The position numbers and the translations under genes are program-made. DNA of 64,000 nt from Spirochaetota bacterium (GTDB lineage: Bacteria; Spirochaetota; Spirochaetia; Treponematales; UBA12059), in contig JAKLDN010000002.1 of assembly GCA_022703505.1 (NCBI GenBank), forward strand, positions 372,001 through 436,000. The letters run 5' to 3'. Below, one piece after another: positions 31,548 through 39,252 of this stretch. Within the stretch, counting starts at the first letter, position 1, and every line of letters begins with the position of its first letter. A model generated the notes under the pieces. The model had not been told where the DNA came from, did no database searches, and saw only the letters and a program-made list of their open reading frames with translations.

Positions 31548-31553
31548 TATACT
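31548..31553 (+). promoter_or_regulatory. -10 element of the exopolysaccharide-type operon
   Basis: TATACT followed by six bases (GAAGCC) and the ATG at 31560. A weak TGGATA sits 17 bases upstream as possible -35. Confidence 0.5.
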
Positions 31554-31559
31554 GAAGCC

Positions 31560-32339
31560 ATGAAATCCACACGCCGCCTTATGATCGCCCTGGTCCTGCT
31601 CCTGGGCGCGCACGCCGCCTTCGGGCAGGGACGGTTCCGCAACATCCTCTCGCTCAAATTCGAGTACTTCACCGACCAGCGCTTCGGATTGGAGTGGGAG
31701 GAAGTCTTCCTGGCCCCCCTGCCCAAGGGGTTCTACCTGGTGTCCGCGGTCTCCGGCACGAACACGAGCTTTTCCGACCTCACCGGGGGACGCCTGGGGC
31801 TGGCCTTCGATCTGCCCGGTTCCTTCTACGGAGAGTTCTCCTACGAGTTCGAATACGACTGGCGGGTGGCCCAGCCGAAACACACCCCCCTGGTCTCCTG
31901 CACCTACGAGTCGGGACCCGCGATGGCGAGCCTTTCGTTGTCCGGTGAGTTCACCCCGGACAGCGCAGGCGGGGTCCTCTCGCCCTCCCTGAAGTATACC
32001 CTGAATCCCCGGTTTTTCCTGTCCTCCTCCCTGTTCCTCGCCTTCCATCACTACTCCACCTCGGAAAGCTTCTTCAACTTCGCGGCCCTGGCCACGGGGG
32101 AGTACGGGCTGGGACCGGAGATATTCCTGTCCCTCGGCGGTACCTTCGGTACGGTGTACGAGCCCGACGCGCGCTACGAGAAATGGTCCGTCCTCGGGGG
32201 AGTCAAGGTCGTGCCCTCGAATTCGGTCGCGGTGAAGTGTCTCGTCGAGTTCGAGAACGCCGACGCCGCGCCGGTGAACCCCCACAACATCATCTCCGCC
32301 CAGATCGTGGTGGACGTCAAGTTCCGCGCAAAAGAGTGA
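31560..32339 (+). CDS. Outer-membrane beta-barrel protein
   Basis: 259 residues. Signal peptide of about 22 residues ending AAFG/Q. The mature part is a run of amphipathic strands alternating aromatic and small residues (LKFEYFTDQRFGLEW, SFYGEFSYEFEYDW, FFLSSSLFLAFHHYS) typical of a small 8-12-strand barrel, and it ends IVVDVKF-RAKE without a terminal Phe. No Cys. First in a rightward series with the STAS, phosphatase and glycosyltransferase genes, so an export or surface role in polysaccharide production is plausible. It is not a recognised named family. Confidence 0.6.
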   Translation: MKSTRRLMIALVLLLGAHAAFGQGRFRNILSLKFEYFTDQRFGLEWEEVFLAPLPKGFYLVSAVSGTNTSFSDLTGGRLGLAFDLPGSFYGEFSYEFEYDWRVAQPKHTPLVSCTYESGPAMASLSLSGEFTPDSAGGVLSPSLKYTLNPRFFLSSSLFLAFHHYSTSESFFNFAALATGEYGLGPEIFLSLGGTFGTVYEPDARYEKWSVLGGVKVVPSNSVAVKCLVEFENADAAPVNPHNIISAQIVVDVKFRAKE

Positions 32340-32400
32340 GGAAGGCCCGCCCGGGCCGGAGATGTCCGCGAAGCCCCGGGGGATTCGTTCGGGAGGCAGC

Positions 32401-32733
32401 ATGGGGATCGAGACGATCGGCGCGGCGCTCGTATTGACGCCCGAGATCAAGCACCTGGATATCCTGAGCTCCAAGGAGTTCGCGGAACGCTTCGCTCCGG
32501 CGGCGAAGGACGCGCGGACGGTCATCCTGGACCTGTCGCAGGTCGAGTTCGTGGACAGTTCGGGGCTCGGCGCCCTGCTCAACCTCGTCCGGGACACCCT
32601 CGGAAGGGGCGGACGGATCTCGATCTGCCGTCCCCAGCCTTCCGTCAAGGTCCTGTTCCGCATGGTCCAGTTATCGAAGCTCGTCTCCATCTTCGACGGG
32701 AAGGACGCGGCCCTCGCCTGGGCGGAGACATGA
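32401..32733 (+). CDS. STAS-domain anti-sigma-factor antagonist-like protein
   Basis: 110 residues starting at the ATG behind GGGAGGCAGC. The single STAS domain has LDLSQVEFVDSSGLGALL, where the second Ser of DSSG is the usual phosphorylation site, kept here. Proteins of this type switch partners when phosphorylated by an RsbW-like kinase and are reset by a PP2C phosphatase. The next gene, overlapping by ATGA, encodes a PP2C phosphatase with an RsbW-like domain, so the two form a self-contained partner-switch pair. Confidence 0.88.
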   Translation: MGIETIGAALVLTPEIKHLDILSSKEFAERFAPAAKDARTVILDLSQVEFVDSSGLGALLNLVRDTLGRGGRISICRPQPSVKVLFRMVQLSKLVSIFDGKDAALAWAET

Positions 32734-34415
32734 GCGGAGTCCCTCCCGACCTGATACCCTGGGTTCCGGCCGCCGCGGTATCCGTGTCGCTCTGCGCACT
32801 TGCCGCGGCCGCGGTACTTGCGGCCCGGCGAGGTCCCCTCCTGCCCCTCGATCGGCCGGAGTACCGCGAGTTCGCCGCCTCCCTGGACGGAGCCGTCGCC
32901 CTGATCTCCGGGGACCTGGAGAAGGTCCTGTACGCGAGCCCCGGTTTCGAGCCCCTCTTCGGGTCGACTCCGGATCGCGTCTCCTTCCGGCGGCTGGAGG
33001 GCGTCGTGCACGCCGAGGATCTGGAGGCCCTGGAGTCGGCCCTCTCCGCAGGCCGCATGCGGCCCTTCGAGGTGGAATTCCGGATCCGGTCGGAGGGAGA
33101 GCCGCGCTGGCTGCGGATGCGGGGCTTCCCGGTGGCGGGAACGGGGAGGAAGGCCGCCCGCAGGATCGCCGTGTGGGTGGAGGACCGGTCCCTGCGCAAG
33201 ACCGACGAGCTCAGGCTGGTGGAGGCCCTCGACTACGAGGTGGCCGTGGGGGCCCGCATCCAGCAGGCCCTGCTCCTGGGGAGTCCGGAGCGGGCGTACC
33301 CGGGCTTCGATCTGGCCTCCATGACCCTGCCTTCCCAGAAGATCGACGGGGATTTCATGGATTTCTTCGACGGCGGACCCGAGGTGCTGGATCTCATGCT
33401 CGGGGACGTGATGGGAAAGGGCGTCCCCGCGGCCCTGACGGGCGCCGCGGCTTGCAACGCCTTCTTCCGTGCCCGGCTTTCCCTGGCGGAACAGGCGGGG
33501 GAATCCCTTCCCCCCGTGAAGGACATCGTCCGCGGCGCGGAGGAACGTATCGCCGGGAAGCTCATGGACCTGCGCACCTTCTTCACCCTGGTGTACGGCC
33601 GCCTGGACGGGAAGCGGGGACTGTACCGCTACGTGGACTGCGGGCATACGAGCGTCCTCCATTTCGAGCGGAAGACCGGGCGCTGCTGGAGGCTCAAAGG
33701 CGCGAACGCCCCGGTGGGGTTCCTGCCCGAGCAGGACTACGTCGAGTACGCGGTGCCGCTCTCTCCCGGGGACCTTCTGTTCCTGTACTCCGACGGGATC
33801 ACGGAAGCCGAGAATTCCGAAGGGGAGCGGTTCGGGGAGGAGCGCCTCATGAAGCTCGTGGGATCCCACTCCGCTCTGGACGCCGCGGCGCTCCTGGACA
33901 AGGTCAAGCACATCGCCTTCGCCTACGCCGGGGGGGATTTCAAGGACGACGTCACGGCCCTGGCGGTGCGCGTCGCCTCCGGCCCCTCCGTCCGGACCGC
34001 GCGCCGCTCATTCCCCCAGTCGATGGACTCCCTGCGGGCGGTACGGGAGTTCTACCGCGCCTGCGCGGACCGTGCCCTGTCGGCCTCCCTTCCCTCCGAG
34101 GACCTGGACGCCCTGCTCATCGCGACCGGCGAGGCCGCCGCGAACATCTTCCGGCACAGCGTACCGGACCGGCCGGCCGACTGCACGGCGGCCTTCCGGG
34201 TGTCCGATTCCTGGGCCGCCTTCTATCTCTACTATCGGGGGGCGGATTACGAATGGCAGGAGCCGACCGCCCCGCCCATCGAGAGCTACCCCGCGGGGGG
34301 CTACGGCCTGTACCTCATCAACGAGGCCATGGATTCCGTGACCGTCTCGCCGGGGGAGGACGGGGAGGTTCGTCTCTGCATGCTGGTCGACCTGGCGTCG
34401 AGGGCGCGCCCTTGA
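32730..34415 (+). CDS. PP2C (SpoIIE/RsbU-type) phosphatase with PAS and RsbW-like ATPase domain
   Basis: 561 residues. One N-terminal membrane helix (about 10-33), a PAS-like domain (46-155), a PP2C domain (170-415) with the metal Asp residues in KIDGDFMDFF, LGDVMGKGVPAAL, LYSDGITEAEN and DDVTALAV, and a C-terminal RsbW/SpoIIAB-like ATPase domain (430-560) with N box ATGEAAANIFRHS and GGYGLYLINEAMD. The G1-box Asp of the ATPase appears replaced (YYRGADYEW), so kinase activity is doubtful while the phosphatase looks intact. SypE of Vibrio fischeri combines the same two activities in biofilm control. Overlaps STAS by ATGA and the next gene by TTGA. Confidence 0.85.
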   Translation: MSGVPPDLIPWVPAAAVSVSLCALAAAAVLAARRGPLLPLDRPEYREFAASLDGAVALISGDLEKVLYASPGFEPLFGSTPDRVSFRRLEGVVHAEDLEALESALSAGRMRPFEVEFRIRSEGEPRWLRMRGFPVAGTGRKAARRIAVWVEDRSLRKTDELRLVEALDYEVAVGARIQQALLLGSPERAYPGFDLASMTLPSQKIDGDFMDFFDGGPEVLDLMLGDVMGKGVPAALTGAAACNAFFRARLSLAEQAGESLPPVKDIVRGAEERIAGKLMDLRTFFTLVYGRLDGKRGLYRYVDCGHTSVLHFERKTGRCWRLKGANAPVGFLPEQDYVEYAVPLSPGDLLFLYSDGITEAENSEGERFGEERLMKLVGSHSALDAAALLDKVKHIAFAYAGGDFKDDVTALAVRVASGPSVRTARRSFPQSMDSLRAVREFYRACADRALSASLPSEDLDALLIATGEAAANIFRHSVPDRPADCTAAFRVSDSWAAFYLYYRGADYEWQEPTAPPIESYPAGGYGLYLINEAMDSVTVSPGEDGEVRLCMLVDLASRARP

Positions 34416-36412
34416 GGGGCATCCGGGAGTTCGGGGACGGGATCTACCGCATAGCCGCGGCGGGGGAGCCGAGGTTGTTCCCCGGGTACTCGTACCTGGT
34501 CACGGACGCGGGCAGGGGCGTCCTTTTGGACCCCGGCCCCGCGTCGGACTTCGCCGCGACCCTGGCCCTCTGCCGGTCGGTGATCTCCCCGGAACGCATT
34601 TCCTTCCTGATCCTGACCTCCGAGACCCCGGACGCCGCCTCCAGCCTTCCCCTGTGGCCCGCTTCCGGCTTCTCGGGTAGGGTCCTGGCCCACTGGAAGG
34701 CGGGACTCCAGGCCCGATGCTATGGGGGTCCGGAAATCCGGGACCTGGGGAACCATGAGGAACGGATCTCCTTCGGCGGCGGCAGGACCTTCCGCTTCGT
34801 CAACGTGCCCGGCCTGCCGTCCGCGGGCTCGATCTTCTGCCTGGACGAGGCCTCCGGGAGCCTGTTCACCGGCATGGCCCTGGGCTCGGTGGGAGGGGGC
34901 GAGACGGAGGGGGACGAGGAGTCTCCCGGAAGGATTGAGTCCTTCCACGACCTCGTGTTCCCCGCCCTGGGCGCCCGGCCGGACGTCCTCGCGGCCCTGG
35001 CTTCCCTGTCCCCCCGCAGGATCCTTCCCCGGAACGGCCCCCCCGTCGAGCGGCATCTGTCCGTCGCCTCCGTCCTGTTCGGGTGCGGGGACGGGGCGGC
35101 CTGCGGACCCGGGGACCTCCCGGAAGCCTGCGCCCGCCTGATCGGGGAGGTGAACCAGCGCCTTGCCGACGTGTTCTCCCCTGCGGAGCTCCGGGACGTC
35201 CTGGCCGAGACCGGGCTGGGCTTCGGCGCGGACGGCCGCCCGGAGCCCGCGGACCTCGCGCCCTCGGACCTGCTGGAGCGGTACTTCGACACCCTGGCCC
35301 GGGTGAAGGGTCCGGTGTGGATCTCCCTCGTGCGGGCCCACGTCGCCCGGGGGACGGAGGCCCTGGGGATCCCCCTGCCCGCCGCCTTCGATCGGTTCGG
35401 CCGGGAGATCGACCGGGGCATCGGCGGCCTGATCCGGGACATCGAGAGGATCCGGACGGAGAACATCGAGCTCCAGAAATCCATCATCCAGGCCAGCGAC
35501 GACCACCTCAAGGATCCCGTCACGGGGTACTACAACGAGATCTTCTTCAAGGAATACCTGGACGACCTTCTCCTGGCGGAAGCCGGCGCCGGGACACCGC
35601 CGGGATCGGTGGCCTTCATCCGTCTGGACGGTATCCGGAAGCTCAACGAGCGGTTCGGGACGGAGGCGGGCGACACCGCCTTGAAGGCCCTGGGCCTGCA
35701 CCTGCTCGACACCAAGAGGCCGAACTCGATCTTCTTCCGGATGAACGGCCCGCTGTTCGCCTGCTATCTCCAGGGGGACGGAAAGACGCAGGCCGTGGAC
35801 TACGTGCGGGAGCTGCAGGCGGAGGTGGAGGGCTCGGGACGCTTCGTGGAGAAGGTGACCGTGTCGGCGGCGATCGTGGAGCTTTCCGAGATCTCCACCG
35901 TGGCCGCGGAGACGGGAAAGCCCTACGCATGCCTGATGAAGGTCTGCAAGGAGCGCATCCACCTTCTGGACAAGCTCGGCCCGGCCTCCATCTGCCACGA
36001 GTCCTCGGTGACCCTCCGGAGGAACCGGGGGAACGTCCTGGTGATCGAAGCCAGCCCCTTCGAGGCCGACCTCCTGCGGAAGGTCCTGGAACGGGAAGGG
36101 TTCGAGGTGCACTCGGTGACGAGGGGGGGCGAGGCCCTGGCCCACGCGGACCTCTACAGGCCCGACGTGATCGTTTCGGAGATCTTCGTCTCCCAGATGG
36201 ACGGCTTCCAGATACGCCAACGCCTGCTCGCGTCTCCGGACCTGAAGAACATCCCCTTCATCCTGGTCTCCTGGGACAAGGGGGCCTCCGCCCTGCGCCA
36301 GGCCTTCGACCTGGGCATCCTCCATTTCTACAAGAAACCCGTCCAGCCGGAGGAGCTCATCGGGATCATCAAGCTGCTCGCCGGGGAGGCGTCCGAGGAG
36401 CGCCGGCCTTGA
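34412..36412 (+). CDS. Degenerate diiron-MBL / GGDEF / receiver signalling protein
   Basis: 666 residues from a TTG overlapping the previous stop. Residues 1-210 follow the metallo-beta-lactamase-fold diiron domain of flavodiiron/ODP proteins (GIYRIAAAGEP, YLVTDAGRGVLLDPGP), but the ligand segment reads TSETPDAASSLP instead of H-x-E-x-D-H, and later His and Asp ligands are Pro and Met. A helical coiled-coil region leads to a GGDEF domain (about 370-525) with NGPLF in place of GGDEF. The C-terminal receiver (540-660) has EA for the acidic pair and Glu for the phospho-acceptor (VIVSEIF), with the switch Lys kept (YKKPV). Probably a non-catalytic sensor or scaffold for the glycosyltransferase encoded next. 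Confidence 0.75.
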   Translation: MRGIREFGDGIYRIAAAGEPRLFPGYSYLVTDAGRGVLLDPGPASDFAATLALCRSVISPERISFLILTSETPDAASSLPLWPASGFSGRVLAHWKAGLQARCYGGPEIRDLGNHEERISFGGGRTFRFVNVPGLPSAGSIFCLDEASGSLFTGMALGSVGGGETEGDEESPGRIESFHDLVFPALGARPDVLAALASLSPRRILPRNGPPVERHLSVASVLFGCGDGAACGPGDLPEACARLIGEVNQRLADVFSPAELRDVLAETGLGFGADGRPEPADLAPSDLLERYFDTLARVKGPVWISLVRAHVARGTEALGIPLPAAFDRFGREIDRGIGGLIRDIERIRTENIELQKSIIQASDDHLKDPVTGYYNEIFFKEYLDDLLLAEAGAGTPPGSVAFIRLDGIRKLNERFGTEAGDTALKALGLHLLDTKRPNSIFFRMNGPLFACYLQGDGKTQAVDYVRELQAEVEGSGRFVEKVTVSAAIVELSEISTVAAETGKPYACLMKVCKERIHLLDKLGPASICHESSVTLRRNRGNVLVIEASPFEADLLRKVLEREGFEVHSVTRGGEALAHADLYRPDVIVSEIFVSQMDGFQIRQRLLASPDLKNIPFILVSWDKGASALRQAFDLGILHFYKKPVQPEELIGIIKLLAGEASEERRP

Positions 36413-39252
36413 TTCTTCCGATATCCCTCCTGCTATTTTTCCTGGCGGCGAACGGCGTCACGGTCCTGGCGCTTCTGGTCGTCAAGCGGCGAGGGCGCGT
36501 GATCTACCGCCGGGCCCAGACCGTGCGGGGCGCGCTCATCTCGGCGGTGATCGACCGGGACCGGTCCGGGCTCGGGAAGCTGGCACGGAGGAATTCCGGC
36601 CTTTCGATCCGGCTCTGGGCCGACCTGAGGGCGACCTTCTACTTCACGGACCGGGAGGCGGAGCCCGTGCTGGAGGTGTTCCGATCGTCCGGGATCGAGG
36701 CGCGGCTCCTGCGGCGGCTCCGCTCCCGCGAGCCCCTGGAACGCTTCCGCGCCTCCCGCATGCTCCTGCCCCTGGTGTCTCCGGGGATCGTGCCCGCTCT
36801 CGTCCGGGCCCTCCACCGGGAGACCCGGGATTTCGTCCGGATCGCCCTGGTCAAGGATCTGCTGTCCTCGGACCTGAGCCCGGCCTACGACGCGATAGCC
36901 GAGAGCCTGCGGGACTGCGGGATGGGGTATTTCCGTTCCGTCCGCGCGATGCTGGCGGCGGTCGGGAACGGCTTCGTCGACTGGGCACGGGATCGCCTCG
37001 TGCCCTCGGACCCGGGATTCGCCGTCGCGGTGCTGGCGGGGGCCCGGACCCACCCCGCCCCGTGGCTCCGGGATTTCGTCCTCATCTGCCTGGACCATGA
37101 CGATCCCCGGATCCGGAGCTCCGCCATCGAGGCCGCGGAATCCCTCTACCCCGAGATGCTGGCCGGCCGCGCGGAGGACAGGGGCGCGGACATCGTGACC
37201 CGCCGGGCCTCCCTTCGCGCCCAGGCGGAGGTATCTTATCCCCTGGACCTGGAAGCCTTCGCCGAATACCTGACGGACCCGACCCTCCGGGACGTGGCGG
37301 CCTCCTGCCTGTCCGAATACCTCGGGCGCTACCCGGAGGAGGCGGGCCGGATCCTGGAACTCCTGTCCCGTCTGCCGGATTCCGAGGCCGCCCGCGCCCT
37401 GGCAGGGGTCCTGGGCGTCCGGCTGCCCTTCCTGTTCGTCTCGGGAGAGGATCCCGGGCGCTGTCGGCGCGTCGTGGAAGGCCTGGCCGCCTCGGGCCGC
37501 AGTTCGGAGATCATCGCCCTGCTCAACTCCAACCGGGACTCCGAGCTGGAGGGGCTCCTGCTGGAGTGGATACGGCCGTATCTCGGGACGGTTCCGGAGT
37601 TCCGCAGGGACTGCGCGGGATACCTGGAGCCCCGCCTGCGGGAGGCCCTGGGCATCGCCCCCGAGGAGGTCCCGAAGAGCTCCCGGAAGATTCCCCTGAC
37701 CCGCCGGGACCGGCTTAGGCTGGTGGTCGTGCTGGCGGCCGTGGTCGCCGTGCCTTCGGCGGCCATCGCCTACGGCCTTTCCGGGGCCACCATCGGCAGG
37801 ACCTGGATCCTGGCCCGGGAGATCTTCCGCCTGTTCACCTGGGGCTTCGCCTTCTACGCGGTCTTCCTGAACCTGGTGTACATCGTCCTCCTGCTGCTGG
37901 CCGCGCGGAACCTGGGCATCCAGGCGAAGTACTGGGCCGTCCTGGACAAGGACTTCCTGTTCACCCCGGGAATCATGCCCTCCATCTCGATCCTGGCGCC
38001 GGCGTACAACGAGGAGAAGACCGTGCTGGAGAGCGTGCACTCCCTGCTGTCCCTCCAGCATCCCGACTACCAGGTCATCGTCATCAACGATGGGTCCTCG
38101 GACGACACGATGGGCGTCCTTGCGAGGGCCTTCGACCTGGAGCGGATGGATCCGAGCAGGACCGGATCCCTGCCGACGGCCCCCGTGCGGGGGGTGTACC
38201 GGTCGCCGGGCAACCCGAAGCTCCTGGTCGTGGACAAGGAGAACGGGGGCAAGGCGGACGCCCTGAACGCGGGCATCAACCTGGCCCGCTGCGAGTACAT
38301 CTGCAGTATCGATTCCGACTCCCTCCTCGAGCCCGACGCCCTGCTCCGGATGACCGCGGAGGTGCTCACCTCGGACGTCGAGACCGTGGCCGTGGGCGGC
38401 AACATACTTCCCGTGAACGGATGCACCGTGGAACGGGGCATGCTGCAGAAGATAGGCCTGCCATCGAATCGGATCGCCCGGTTCCAGACCATCGAATACC
38501 TCCGGTCCTTCATAGCCGGCCGCCTGGGCTGGGCCCAGATCAACGCCCTCCTGATAATCTCCGGGGCCTTCGGACTCTTCCGGCGGGACCGGGTGCTGGA
38601 GATCGGGGGCTACCTCACGGGGCGGGGGGAGTTCAAGCGGGACACGGTGGGGGAGGACATGGAGCTGGTCGTCCGCCTGGTCCGGAGGATGCGGGAGTCC
38701 CGGCGGAAGTACCGGATACGGTACGCCGCCACGGCGAACTGCTGGACCGAGGTCCCCGAAAGCCTGGGGGGGCTGTACAAGCAGAGGGACCGCTGGCATC
38801 GGGGCCTGGTGGAGATCATGACCTGGCACCGGAAGATGTTGTTCAATCCGAAGTACGGATCGGCGGGGCTGCTGGCCTTTCCCTATTTCCTCGCGTTCGA
38901 GGTGATCGGCCCCTTCTACGAGTTCGCCGGGTATCCCCTCATGATCCTCGGCTTCGCGGTCGGGGCCCTGAGCCTTCCCGTCTTCCTGGTCATGTTCAGC
39001 GCGGTCCTCCTGTTCGGACTGCTCATCTCCCTGGTCTCCCTGGCCCTGTCCGAACGGGATATCGTGTACTTCCGACCCGTGGAGCTGGCCCGGCTCCTGG
39101 GGTACTCCATCCTGGAGAACTTCGGGTTCCGCCAGCTCATGGGCTGGGTCCGGGTGTTTTCCGTCCTCCAGCTCCTGACCCGGAACAAGGGTTGGCAGAA
39201 GCTGGAGCGGAAGGGATTCCTGCCGTCTAGGGTTCCAGGACCAGCTCCGTAG
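36409..39252 (+). CDS. HEAT-like repeat / processive family 2 glycosyltransferase fusion
   Basis: 947 residues from a TTG overlapping the previous stop (TTGA). Membrane helix 1-22, then about 400 residues of alpha-helical HEAT-like repeats (RFRASRMLLPLVSPGIVPALVRAL, DDPRIRSSAIEAAESL), two helices (435-457, 475-503), and a GT2 domain from about 523: ILAPAYNEEKTV, VINDGSSDD, SIDSDS, GEDMELV and the processivity motif Q-x-x-R-W (QRDRW, residue 792). Several C-terminal helices (820-890) complete a PgaC/BcsA-like synthase. Likely makes an extracellular beta-glycan; the sugar is not predictable. The 3' end overlaps the facing deacetylase gene by 26 bases. Confidence 0.85.
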   Translation: MILPISLLLFFLAANGVTVLALLVVKRRGRVIYRRAQTVRGALISAVIDRDRSGLGKLARRNSGLSIRLWADLRATFYFTDREAEPVLEVFRSSGIEARLLRRLRSREPLERFRASRMLLPLVSPGIVPALVRALHRETRDFVRIALVKDLLSSDLSPAYDAIAESLRDCGMGYFRSVRAMLAAVGNGFVDWARDRLVPSDPGFAVAVLAGARTHPAPWLRDFVLICLDHDDPRIRSSAIEAAESLYPEMLAGRAEDRGADIVTRRASLRAQAEVSYPLDLEAFAEYLTDPTLRDVAASCLSEYLGRYPEEAGRILELLSRLPDSEAARALAGVLGVRLPFLFVSGEDPGRCRRVVEGLAASGRSSEIIALLNSNRDSELEGLLLEWIRPYLGTVPEFRRDCAGYLEPRLREALGIAPEEVPKSSRKIPLTRRDRLRLVVVLAAVVAVPSAAIAYGLSGATIGRTWILAREIFRLFTWGFAFYAVFLNLVYIVLLLLAARNLGIQAKYWAVLDKDFLFTPGIMPSISILAPAYNEEKTVLESVHSLLSLQHPDYQVIVINDGSSDDTMGVLARAFDLERMDPSRTGSLPTAPVRGVYRSPGNPKLLVVDKENGGKADALNAGINLARCEYICSIDSDSLLEPDALLRMTAEVLTSDVETVAVGGNILPVNGCTVERGMLQKIGLPSNRIARFQTIEYLRSFIAGRLGWAQINALLIISGAFGLFRRDRVLEIGGYLTGRGEFKRDTVGEDMELVVRLVRRMRESRRKYRIRYAATANCWTEVPESLGGLYKQRDRWHRGLVEIMTWHRKMLFNPKYGSAGLLAFPYFLAFEVIGPFYEFAGYPLMILGFAVGALSLPVFLVMFSAVLLFGLLISLVSLALSERDIVYFRPVELARLLGYSILENFGFRQLMGWVRVFSVLQLLTRNKGWQKLERKGFLPSRVPGPAP

